Source: a bacterium (lineage in GTDB: Bacteria > Patescibacteriota > Gracilibacteria > Peribacterales > Peribacteraceae). From it: a stretch of 64,000 nucleotides of DNA. Below are positions 39,595 to 48,702 of this stretch, one piece after another. Within the stretch, counting starts at the first letter, position 1. Each line of letters begins with the position of its first letter. Made by a program: the position numbers and the translations under genes. The stretch spans positions 62,001-126,000 of the forward strand of contig JAKQEM010000042.1 of NCBI GenBank assembly GCA_029558515.1. The letters run 5' to 3'. The notes below the pieces were generated by a model. That model searched no databases. It saw nothing but the letters and a program-made list of their open reading frames with translations, and was not told the origin of the DNA.

Positions 39595-40644
39595 ATGAAA
39601 GTACACAAGAATATCTTCGACCGGATTATTACGCCAGAGAACTTGTTCCATGCTTGGGAAGAATTCCGCAGAGGCAAGGGCTCGCGGAAAGATGTGCAGG
39701 CGTTCGAGTGGCAGCTTGAACAGAACATCTTGGCTCTTTGTCGGGATCTCCGCAGTCGGACATACAGACACGGAGAGTATTCGGCTTTTTCGATCTGTGA
39801 TCCGAAGCAACGCCGGATTCACAAGGCAAAAGTACGTGATCGCATCTTGCACCACGCAATTTTCAAGGTGCTCAATCCCATCTTCGAGCCGACGTTCATT
39901 GCACATTCCTATTCCTGTCGTGAGAGGAAAGGAACGCATAGAGCAGTCGATGCGTTGGAAACATGGCTGCGAAAAGTCAGCAAAAACTGTAGGGCACCCT
40001 GTTTTGCTCTCAAGTGTGACATCCACCAGTTCTTTGCCTCAGTCGATCATGCAATCCTGCTTTCTATTCTTAATCGAAGGATTAAAGATCCCGATGCAAT
40101 GTGGCTACTGAAGGAAATTATAGAGAGCTTCAGAACTCCTGGGCAGGAAGATGAACGTCCCAAGGGTATCCCCATCGGAAACCTCACCTCGCAGTTGTTT
40201 GCAAACGTATACTTGAACGAGTTCGATCAATTCATGAAGCATCAAATGCATGTCCGTCATTACGTCCGCTACACGGATGATTTTGTCATCGTCGATTCTG
40301 ATAAATCTGTATTGGAAAATCTGATTCCAGCTATGCAGGAGTTCTTGGGTGGAACTATGAATCTCAAATTGCATCCTCGCAAAATCATTCTCCGCAAATT
40401 CAGTCAGGGCATCGATTTTCTCGGCTATGTCATTTTGCCGCATTATAGAGTGCTACGAACGCGCACGAAGAAGCGAATGTTCCGCAAGCTCAAGCTCCGG
40501 GTGGTGAGTTTCAAGGCGGGAACAGGCAGCGAATCATCTGTCGAATGTTCACTCCAGTCATATCTCGGCGTTCTGTCGCATGCGAATACCGAGCAGCTCA
40601 GCGAAAAACTGAAAAACCAATGCTGGTTCTGGATGTGCGAATAA
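39595..40644 (+). CDS. DGR reverse transcriptase
   Basis: RT motifs FALKCDIHQFFASVDH, IPIGNLTSQLFANVYLNEFD (DGR-type GxxxSQ), VRYTDDFVIV. Confidence 0.97.
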   Translation: MKVHKNIFDRIITPENLFHAWEEFRRGKGSRKDVQAFEWQLEQNILALCRDLRSRTYRHGEYSAFSICDPKQRRIHKAKVRDRILHHAIFKVLNPIFEPTFIAHSYSCRERKGTHRAVDALETWLRKVSKNCRAPCFALKCDIHQFFASVDHAILLSILNRRIKDPDAMWLLKEIIESFRTPGQEDERPKGIPIGNLTSQLFANVYLNEFDQFMKHQMHVRHYVRYTDDFVIVDSDKSVLENLIPAMQEFLGGTMNLKLHPRKIILRKFSQGIDFLGYVILPHYRVLRTRTKKRMFRKLKLRVVSFKAGTGSESSVECSLQSYLGVLSHANTEQLSEKLKNQCWFWMCE

Positions 40645-40791
40645 TATTAAATCTGTAAAGTAGGAGATGTTGACCACGAATAGGTGGAAAGATCGTCGTT
40701 CCAAAATCACTCGAAACTTCACTTGGCAACGCTATTGCCATTTCTTATCCCAATTATATCTTAAGCATCATACTTCTTTTCAATCAACAAC

Positions 40792-41007
40792 ATGACAGTC
40801 ACTCCAAAGTACGCACAGAGAGCTAATCCAGATCGTCTACTTCACATCCTCTGCAGGGATTGTGGCAAAAATGTTATAGGTGAGCTGGATCAGGATTACC
40901 CGGGCAAAGAGGAACTCAAAAAAGCTGAAATGTTTAAGTATGGAGCCAAGTGTTTGCGTTGCGGATATGTCGCTCGTGACAATTACAATTGGTACCGACA
41001 TCGATAG
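40792..41007 (+). CDS. Small zinc-ribbon protein
   Basis: ILCRDCGKNVI ... AKCLRCGYVA, two CxxC knuckles. Confidence 0.5.
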   Translation: MTVTPKYAQRANPDRLLHILCRDCGKNVIGELDQDYPGKEELKKAEMFKYGAKCLRCGYVARDNYNWYRHR

Positions 41008-41060
41008 ATAGATGTAGGAAGAGAACTTTACTCGATTACACCTATTCGTATAATTATGAG

Positions 41061-41738
41061 ATGCGACCTTCTCAGGTAGGCCCACAAAAGCAGAAGACAC
41101 GCAGTACGGAATTCAACTGGGATCATGTCATGGACATGGTCGAGAACATGCAACGCATCCATGAGTTGCTGTTGCCTTTCCAGCAAGAAGAAGATCGCAG
41201 GCAGCGGAAACTCAAGGAATTTCCCGAAGGTTTTCACCTCAACGGCAAAGGCTACTCCTGCGCCATCTGCGGCGGTTCATGCTCGAATGAGGAAACATGG
41301 TACGACCAATACGGAATCAAGTGCATGGACTGTAAAGCGGCGGTTGATCGCGGGGATATTCCCGCGTATTGCGCGGAAGACAAAGAGAAATGGTACTCGC
41401 GATGGGATCTGCAGAGTGCCTTCAATGTGAAGGGTCCGACGATAACCCGATGGCTAAAGGCGGGCATTATCAAAGCCCGTCGCGTAAAGCGCGAAGGACA
41501 TGAGGATGCACTCGTGTTTCTGATCGAGGACAACAAAGATTTTCTGCCGCCGAAGAAGCTCGTCAAGAATTATTCCCACACCGAACGGACGAATGACGAT
41601 GGAACATTCATGGTCCATATTGAGCCGTGGTATCGGCACGTCGATCCGCATGCTCACCTCAAGGGCTACAAAATCATGGATGAACTCCAATTCGTGAACG
41701 GAGAGTTAGGAATCAAGAAGTCTCAGAAAGAGAAATAA
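41061..41738 (+). CDS. Zinc-ribbon + HTH-like protein
   Basis: SCAICGG...IKCMDCKAA; HTH-like WDLQSAFNVKGPTITRWLKAGIIKARRV. Confidence 0.6.
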   Translation: MRPSQVGPQKQKTRSTEFNWDHVMDMVENMQRIHELLLPFQQEEDRRQRKLKEFPEGFHLNGKGYSCAICGGSCSNEETWYDQYGIKCMDCKAAVDRGDIPAYCAEDKEKWYSRWDLQSAFNVKGPTITRWLKAGIIKARRVKREGHEDALVFLIEDNKDFLPPKKLVKNYSHTERTNDDGTFMVHIEPWYRHVDPHAHLKGYKIMDELQFVNGELGIKKSQKEK

Positions 41739-41752
41739 TTCTTTCCAAAACT

Positions 41753-42904
41753 ATGAGCTACCAATACCTCAAAGACCGGTCCCACTACGAAGAGATGTAT
41801 GACAGGTTCACGGTCGAGTGGTGCCGCCGCTTTGAAGAGCCCCGCCCCGTTTCCGATGAGGAACTAGAGGCATCGAAGGAACTCTCCCTCTCGCAGATCC
41901 AGTGGTGCCACGATCTTTCGACAGATTTCCTGCTCTTTCAGGAGGCCGGAAATCGATGGCTACGGAGGGAGGAGACGATCCGGGAATGGATCGAACGGGA
42001 CGAACGGCGGGATCAGATGATAGAACGAGCACAGGTGCCACTCGTTCGCTGTCCATCTTGCGGAAAAGAGATGGAATGCATCTATACCGACGTACGTTCC
42101 GATATCGACAGCGACAGGGAGTGGTTGGAGTTTTTTCTCTGCTGCAAGCCCTGCAAGCAGGGAAAAGATGTCTACGAGAACGGAAGCGAAGTTCCCCGGA
42201 AGCCCGTTCTTTGCGAAAAGTGTAGTCGCGAGGTCGAAACTGACATCAAAAAGAAAGACGGCAAACGCTATTACATCGAAACCTGCAAACACTGTGGGCA
42301 TGTCGAGGAGACGCTGAGCACGATTGACGAAAAGAAGAAAGAACCGACCCAAGAGGAGATTGCTCGCTTCGAGTATGATAAGAAGCGTTTCTGCCTCACC
42401 AATCAGCAAGGGCAGCGCTATCGGGTGTGGCAGGAGCAGATGAAGCGCTTGGATGACGAGGAGAAGGTCCAAGAAGCCAATGCCGAGTTCTACGACAAGC
42501 TCGCTGAGGTGAAGAAAATCAACATCGCAGGCTTGGAAAAATTGCTCAAGCCAGCCTTGAAGAAGGTAGGCTACGCCGATCTACGCTTCACCATGTCGCC
42601 TCCAGCCCAGCAAATTATTTTGAACTTTTCTGTGCGTGATACGGAAGAAAAACGAGAGGACTACGACAGCCGGAAGATGCTTGAGAAAACTATCGAAAAA
42701 ATTTTGGAAGACAAGAATTGGGCGCTTACATCCGAGGGCGTGAGCTATCGACTTGGCATGCTCGATGGACGTATCCGAGGATACGAGTCGGAGGAAGATC
42801 TGCAGCAGCTCACAAAATCGCGCATGAAGAAAAAGGGCAAGCATGTGAAACTGAAGAAGTCGAGAGACTATGCCTCCATGTTTCCAGAGGATGTCGTGCT
42901 ATAA
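41753..42904 (+). CDS. Protein with two zinc-ribbon segments
   Basis: CPSCGKEME...CCKPC; CEKCSREVE...CKHCGHVEE. Confidence 0.62.
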   Translation: MSYQYLKDRSHYEEMYDRFTVEWCRRFEEPRPVSDEELEASKELSLSQIQWCHDLSTDFLLFQEAGNRWLRREETIREWIERDERRDQMIERAQVPLVRCPSCGKEMECIYTDVRSDIDSDREWLEFFLCCKPCKQGKDVYENGSEVPRKPVLCEKCSREVETDIKKKDGKRYYIETCKHCGHVEETLSTIDEKKKEPTQEEIARFEYDKKRFCLTNQQGQRYRVWQEQMKRLDDEEKVQEANAEFYDKLAEVKKINIAGLEKLLKPALKKVGYADLRFTMSPPAQQIILNFSVRDTEEKREDYDSRKMLEKTIEKILEDKNWALTSEGVSYRLGMLDGRIRGYESEEDLQQLTKSRMKKKGKHVKLKKSRDYASMFPEDVVL

Positions 42905-42913
42905 TATCCCGCT

Positions 42914-43159
42914 ATGGCTCGTCGTCGCTATCGATCCAACTATGTTTCGAGAAATGGTCTTACTCCGTCTGAAAATCGCGCACTCGGAAGGCAAGTGTGG
43001 GCTCTGTTCATGCTTCTGCTTATCTGGGGTTCCATTCAGATCTGGGGAACCGACATTTTCCTAAAACCTTGGTTCGATATTTTGCTTTTCATCATTGGCG
43101 AAATTGCGTATCGCAGTACCGGATGGCTACTTCGGTTTTTACGCATCTGGTATTACTAA
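42914..43159 (+). CDS. Small membrane protein
   Basis: Two hydrophobic segments; TATAAT 8 nt upstream of ATG. Confidence 0.5.
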   Translation: MARRRYRSNYVSRNGLTPSENRALGRQVWALFMLLLIWGSIQIWGTDIFLKPWFDILLFIIGEIAYRSTGWLLRFLRIWYY

Positions 43160-43364
43160 AATGTCCACTTTGAGCAAATAATTTGTACGATGAGACACAC
43201 CCCCTTTGTACTGTCTCATTTGTCTCATTTCACTGAGGTGACCCGCTTGCCCTACCCCCCTCAAAACAAGTACCCTCACAACTCCGAAACACCCCCTCAA
43301 AAATGGGTGTCTGACCCGTCCGTCCAGCCAAATAAAAATTTAAGAATTAAGGTAATATGTATAT

Positions 43365-43901
43365 ATGAACGATTATTTTGCTGATTTAGAGCCTGAAGTT
43401 GAAGCAGTTGATAAATGGTTTCGACGAGTCGAAATATGTCTTAAGGAAGGTTATTACTTTGAAGTAATTTCCATTTGCTTTAATCAAATTAACTTCATAC
43501 TTCGCAACTCAATATTGATGATTGCAAAAGAAGGCAATGAGTCGAAATATCTCGAAGAGATTTTTTCACAGTATGACAACCCACTTCTCGGAAAAGTCTC
43601 TGATCGGACATTATATGATGAAGCCTTGAGAATGGGCGTTATTCTCAGGCAAGAACATAAGTGGCTGAATGAAATTCATAACGAAAGAAATGAATTGTTT
43701 CATCGACTATTTCAAAAGCACAATAATGGTTATACCCAGGAAGCCGAATCTGCATTGAAGATATTGGCAGAAAAATATTTTTATACAGCAGATGATCTTT
43801 TAGCCAGTTGGCCCATCTCTCATGATGATTCGTTTCTCAATCAAAAAATGCGCGGATCTTCAGGGGGAGAGGAAACTCTAAAAGGTCAAAACACCGACTA
43901 A
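43365..43901 (+). CDS. Hypothetical helical protein
   Basis: AT-rich ORF, includes NERNELFHRLF; no family assigned. Confidence 0.55.
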   Translation: MNDYFADLEPEVEAVDKWFRRVEICLKEGYYFEVISICFNQINFILRNSILMIAKEGNESKYLEEIFSQYDNPLLGKVSDRTLYDEALRMGVILRQEHKWLNEIHNERNELFHRLFQKHNNGYTQEAESALKILAEKYFYTADDLLASWPISHDDSFLNQKMRGSSGGEETLKGQNTD

Positions 43902-44010
43902 CTTTCCAAAATCATCCACCAGCCCCAGCCAAGACTGCAAAATCTCCAAGTTTAGAGTACTTCATCCAAGGCATTGTGCATAACAATCATTAATGTTATA
44001 ATAACAATAT

Positions 44011-44901
44011 ATGGCCGAAACGGCGAACACACCCAACATTGAGGGATATACAACAAAGGAAGGTGACCAAGCAGCAATGGTTTGTATTAATCACGCAACA
44101 AGCAGCATCCATGCTCATGCTGACGAACTGTTATCTTCCGAGCGCAATAATGCGCGCATTAGGACAATGCGCGAGCGCTTCAAGCAACTAAATGAAGATG
44201 CATATGTCTGGGATGCAGAAACATCCGACATTCCAGATGACTGGAAAACGGAGAATCTTGCAGGAAGTTCATTTGCATATGACCCCATGCGCATAGAAAT
44301 TATCAATGTTCCAATTGTTGATTTTGATACAGATATCCCAAATAAGTTTGACAACGAAAGATCAAGCTGGAGCTATGTTGGTGATACACCCGATTCAGGC
44401 TACATGATTTTCGCACGCCCTCAATTAATCGAATTATCGATCCCTAGGAATGAGGATGTAACTTACACAGTACTGAATGATGAAATGCGCGAACAGGGCA
44501 TGAAAAGCGTTATACAGATTGGAGAGTACCGTGTTTTTCTCATCCCAACACCACTCCATCCCGATGAGATTGAGGCAATATTTGGAGAGGCAATTGACCC
44601 TGAAGATGCTGTGGAGATTTGCATTGTTCGAGGACAACCGAGTGAGGAAGAAAAGAAAGATCTTTTAACGGGGCATCGCAGACGAGAGGGGGCGAGCATC
44701 TCAAATAGCGTTCCCATTGCTACTATGAAGCAAGTACTGGAACAGTTACAGTCCTTGGGGTACAGGGTGGTAACATCAATTCCTTCGGATCAACGCCGTA
44801 AGAGAGTTTATATGAAATTTGGAATGGTGCAGTCGCCAAACAATTCATGTTGGCTTCTCTCTCCAATACCAGAGTTACTACGCACGCTGGAGCGGCGTTA
44901 G
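44011..44901 (+). CDS. Hypothetical protein
   Basis: 296-aa ORF, TATAAT 8 nt upstream of ATG. Confidence 0.55.
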   Translation: MAETANTPNIEGYTTKEGDQAAMVCINHATSSIHAHADELLSSERNNARIRTMRERFKQLNEDAYVWDAETSDIPDDWKTENLAGSSFAYDPMRIEIINVPIVDFDTDIPNKFDNERSSWSYVGDTPDSGYMIFARPQLIELSIPRNEDVTYTVLNDEMREQGMKSVIQIGEYRVFLIPTPLHPDEIEAIFGEAIDPEDAVEICIVRGQPSEEEKKDLLTGHRRREGASISNSVPIATMKQVLEQLQSLGYRVVTSIPSDQRRKRVYMKFGMVQSPNNSCWLLSPIPELLRTLERR

Positions 44902-45085
44902 GGACTGAGTTAAATTATACAAATAATTAGATTACAAACAGTGCGATCGGGATGATGACTGTCCCCCTCAACCATTTTAGAAATCCAATGAGTTGCGAAT
45001 GATGTCGCTGCCGTCGCTTTCCGTGCGGGATGGCACGATGGAGCAAGTGGGAGAGGGGACATGCATTGCATACAACAACTGAGGA

Positions 45086-45505
45086 TTAATCCGTCTCCAT
45101 TGCCATCATTGCGTCGCATTCCGATGCGATGTGATCGATGATCTGTCCGATGAACGGCACTCCTGCATTTTGCAGTATCTGACTGATTTCAACGAGCGAT
45201 TTCGTACCTTTGCTCTCGCTTGGCATGCAACGCTGCGCAATGTCACGAGCGGCGGCAAACGGGTTGTGATTTTTTTCCGGATCCGCGGCATGCAGTGCGT
45301 GCGCGATGAGCCTGCGCAGTCGTCCGATGGCTCTGAACCTTTCCTCCGCAAGGTGCCACGCACGCATGCGGTCAGGAAAGTCGACCATTGATAGTTCACA
45401 ATCCATGAGCGAACTCACGACTGCCGCGATCTCTTCCTCTTTGGGAGGAGAGACCACCGGGGGAACGACGATGCGCTTAGGCGGGTAGGGTACGTACTCG
45501 GGCAT
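45086..45505 (-). CDS. Hypothetical protein
   Basis: ORF with internal start MPEYVPYPPKRIVVPPVVSPP... Confidence 0.5.
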   Translation of the reverse strand: MPEYVPYPPKRIVVPPVVSPPKEEEIAAVVSSLMDCELSMVDFPDRMRAWHLAEERFRAIGRLRRLIAHALHAADPEKNHNPFAAARDIAQRCMPSESKGTKSLVEISQILQNAGVPFIGQIIDHIASECDAMMAMETD

Positions 45506-45697
45506 GGTAGGAAGGGGAAACAAACAAAAACACTCCCCCATTCGTGGGAGAGCGTGGAAGGGTTACCGAGTGTGCGCGTGCTCTACTCCCGGCCGAATGG
45601 GCGGGTGATGGAGGGCAGACAGCAGCAACACGTGAATGTCATCGAGTGCAGTATCGCAGGAAATGAGGGAAATGCAAGCAAGGTCACATGTTACGTT

Positions 45698-46162
45698 TTA
45701 CTGTTTATAAAAGAGAGTGTACATACCATTGCGAATGGCATCACAGGAGTCCGGGATGGGGAGTTCGCGGCAAAGAACATGAGATTGCAGCAGCAGATCG
45801 ACAGTATCCAGTAGTGCACCAAAATATTGTCGCAATTCGAATGTGCTTGCGGTAGCACTGGATTGAGCAATGAGAGCGAGAATCGTATTTTTTGTTATGT
45901 GTAAATGGTTTTTCAGATATGTGAATATGGCGATGTCACAGCGCAGTGCGTTTGTTTCATCAGGATCAAGTGAAGCGCATTGAAGATCTCTTTGCATATC
46001 GCACAGCATGTTTGAAATGGTTGCTTTGGATGTTACCTTCCATCTGTCTTCACACAGTAACCAAACAGTATCACGAAGAGAATGGGGAAGGGATCTGTTT
46101 CTGAGTGCCACCAGTCGGGATTGCAGGAGGACGGGATCCGTGGTTGGCAGGCAAGCATCCAT
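45698..46162 (-). CDS. Hypothetical protein
   Basis: 154-aa ORF, no family recognised. Confidence 0.45.
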   Translation of the reverse strand: MDACLPTTDPVLLQSRLVALRNRSLPHSLRDTVWLLCEDRWKVTSKATISNMLCDMQRDLQCASLDPDETNALRCDIAIFTYLKNHLHITKNTILALIAQSSATASTFELRQYFGALLDTVDLLLQSHVLCRELPIPDSCDAIRNGMYTLFYKQ

Positions 46163-46257
46163 ATTTGTACAGATAATTAATATTAGATATTAAATTATTA
46201 TATTTGTCAATCACATCGTCGTGTGTCTCGATGGTTTGAGAGAAAGACGAACGGTGG

Positions 46258-47919
46258 TCAAAAAGACAGTACCTCGTCCTGTTGTGCTTCCGCCATCATC
46301 ACCAATCGCATGATGCTGAGGTCTTCAAAAGAGACGGAACCGTTTAATGCGTCGTAGACGGGACGCAGACGTTCCAGACCTTCCTCGGAGAAGAGTCCGC
46401 GAATGTGGTCGGCATGAGCGATGCTATCCGCCAGATGACGGATGCTCGGTGCTTGGCCGCTCTTGATCAGTTTCTCGACGTACTTGATGACGGTGGCGGG
46501 AGTCAGGGAACAGGCCGATGCAATGCTGTCGATATCCTTTCCTTCCGCGAGGAGCGCGCGCGTTCGCTCCAATCGCTTGGACGCCGGCGGACGCTTCGGT
46601 TTGCCCTGCTTAGCGGGAGGAGGGACGGGCGGAACGAAGAGCGGGCGGGGTACGTACTTCCGCGCGGTTTCGGCGAGTGCATTGTAGAATGCGGTGACCA
46701 GAGGTTCCGCGCGGATGGATCCGGGGGACCAGCGTTCGATCCGCAGTCCGTCGCCGGAACGCACGCGGCTGAGCGCGACGTACGCCTGCCCCGGTTCCCA
46801 CAGAGCATGCAGATCCACGATCAGACGATCGAGGGAGACGCCCTGCGCTTTGTGGATGGTGGTCGCCCACGCGAGCGTCACGGGGAAATTCCATGCCGAG
46901 GCCACTTCATTGCCATCACCGTCCAGGTACGAAAATTTTTCCGGTCCCGCTTCAACGGTCTCTCCGGAGAGCAGTTTGATCTTCAACAGTTCCTCTCCGA
47001 TGTGCCGGACGATGCCGAGTGAACCGTTGACAAAGCGCGGCGCTTCGCCTTGCTCATTCTTGCGCATCATGATGAGTGCGCCCTCTTTCAGATGCAATCG
47101 GTCCGGTATGGGCATCGCGCGTTTCGCGCTGTCTGCATACTGCGGCGACCCTTCGTAGAGCGTCTGAAATGTGCGCACCGTGCCGGGCAGCGCTTCCAGA
47201 CGCAGATGATTGTACTGGTCGGCCTGCATACGGCGTGGGTACAGGCGCGTTCCTTCGGCATCGTCATCGGAGAAGTCCGTTCGTTCATCCAAAAACGCGC
47301 GGACGCGGTCGTTCACGATGCCTTCGCGAATGAAATTCAGAATGTGCAGAAAGTCGATGTCCTGCGTGCGCATGACGGTGGAGAGGAGCGCCGGCTGAAA
47401 ATCACTCTCTTCCCACAGGGGGTGTCGAAACGCCCAGTCCTTGTTCTGCTGATTGGCGGTCACGGGTGGGAGTTGTGCGAAGTCCCCGACCGCGATGATG
47501 CGCAGTCCTCCCCATGGCGCGCCGTTCCCTCGCGCACGGCGGGCGACGGTTTCCGCCGCTTCCAGCGTGATGCCGGGCAGCATGGAGATTTCATCGATGA
47601 TGACGCAGCAGGCGCGCTGCAGACGTTGGATGACTTTCCGATTGCGGGTCGCGCGGGCGATGGTCGCATCGATGCCGCCTTCCAGAATGCCGATGCCGAA
47701 GAAGCTGTGGAACGTCCGTCCGCCGACGATCACCGCAGCGGCCCCGGTGCTTGCCACGACGGGGAATGCATCGGAAGGTTTGCCGGACAGATAGCGGTCG
47801 AGGAGGTAACTCTTGCCTGTTCCCGCTGCTCCGGTCAGAAACACATTGCCCTCGCGTTCCAAAACGGTCAGTGCTTTTTTCTGGCAGGAGGTCAACCCGG
47901 TGACGACAGCGGAAGGCAT
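46258..47919 (-). CDS. PIF1/RecD-like helicase with C-terminal HTH
   Basis: LTGAAGTGKSYLLDRYL, VVIDEISMLPG-like, WATTIHKAQGVSLDRLIVDL, ALSRVRSGDGL; C-term SIASACSLTPATVIKYVEKLI. Confidence 0.88.
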   Translation of the reverse strand: MPSAVVTGLTSCQKKALTVLEREGNVFLTGAAGTGKSYLLDRYLSGKPSDAFPVVASTGAAAVIVGGRTFHSFFGIGILEGGIDATIARATRNRKVIQRLQRACCVIIDEISMLPGITLEAAETVARRARGNGAPWGGLRIIAVGDFAQLPPVTANQQNKDWAFRHPLWEESDFQPALLSTVMRTQDIDFLHILNFIREGIVNDRVRAFLDERTDFSDDDAEGTRLYPRRMQADQYNHLRLEALPGTVRTFQTLYEGSPQYADSAKRAMPIPDRLHLKEGALIMMRKNEQGEAPRFVNGSLGIVRHIGEELLKIKLLSGETVEAGPEKFSYLDGDGNEVASAWNFPVTLAWATTIHKAQGVSLDRLIVDLHALWEPGQAYVALSRVRSGDGLRIERWSPGSIRAEPLVTAFYNALAETARKYVPRPLFVPPVPPPAKQGKPKRPPASKRLERTRALLAEGKDIDSIASACSLTPATVIKYVEKLIKSGQAPSIRHLADSIAHADHIRGLFSEEGLERLRPVYDALNGSVSFEDLSIMRLVMMAEAQQDEVLSF

Positions 47920-47945
47920 GGGAGGGAAGTGTAGCACGCACTGAA

Positions 47946-47970
47946 AAAGGGACGACCGTGTCGTCCCTTT
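47946..47970 (-). terminator. Rho-independent terminator (stem AAAGGGACGAC/GTCGTCCCTTT)
   Basis: Perfect 11-bp stem, 3-nt loop, T tract on the minus side. Confidence 0.7.
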
Positions 47971-47997
47971 CTTTGTTCCTCAACCAATAGTTGTCGC

Positions 47998-48627
47998 TCA
48001 CTGCTTGTGGAACATTCCGCCACGCATGCCGCCCTTGCCGCCGCGGCCTCCGTGCATGGGCATCTCGATGCCTTTCTCCTCCGCGATCTCCCACGGCGTC
48101 TTGCCGCTTGCGATGGCTGCGTCAAATTCCTCCTGTGTCATGCCGAGTGTTTCGAGCATTTCTTCATGCATGGGGCCGTTGCCCTGGCCAAACCCCGCGC
48201 CGAACATGCCGCCTTTCCAACCGGAACCCATTCCCATTCCCATGCCCGGATGCATCGCAGCGGCGAGATCGGGATTGCTCTCCATGGCGTCTTGCATGGT
48301 TTGGCGCAGTGCGTCGTGCGCGGCGCGGACCGCGTCGTGCCGTGCGGTGGCGTCTTCGAGAGTCAGGGCTTCCTGCAGCGCATCGAGGTGCGCGCGGGTG
48401 GCGTTCTTCCGGATGTCCATGGAGGCGTCGGCATGCGCGAGGAATGCTTCGTCTCGGTCAATCATGGATTGCACGTCTTCCTGCGTGAGATCGCGTTGGA
48501 AGCGAGGGCGCGGGACGGCCGTGTCGTTTTCCGTGCTCTGCGCTCCCGCGATGCCCGCGACAAGCGGGACGGCGACGACGAGCGAGGTGATGCCGGTGAT
48601 GATGCCGAACGTGAATGTCTTGTTCAT
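47998..48627 (-). CDS. Secreted protein with LGMTQEE repeat-like motif
   Basis: Signal peptide MNKTFTFGIITGITSLVVAVPLVAGIAGAQS; LGMTQEEFDAAIASGKTPWEIAEEKGI. Confidence 0.6.
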   Translation of the reverse strand: MNKTFTFGIITGITSLVVAVPLVAGIAGAQSTENDTAVPRPRFQRDLTQEDVQSMIDRDEAFLAHADASMDIRKNATRAHLDALQEALTLEDATARHDAVRAAHDALRQTMQDAMESNPDLAAAMHPGMGMGMGSGWKGGMFGAGFGQGNGPMHEEMLETLGMTQEEFDAAIASGKTPWEIAEEKGIEMPMHGGRGGKGGMRGGMFHKQ

Positions 48628-48702
48628 GGAAGAAAAAATGGAAGGAAATAGATGAGTCCGGAGCGACTGTGTCCAGTATACGAATGACGCCTTAAGAGAG
48701 GA

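Noticed and set aside
14208-46162. Complete prophage
   Set aside because: Terminase-like, MTase and recombinase genes present, but no recognisable portal, capsid, protease, tail or lysis genes.
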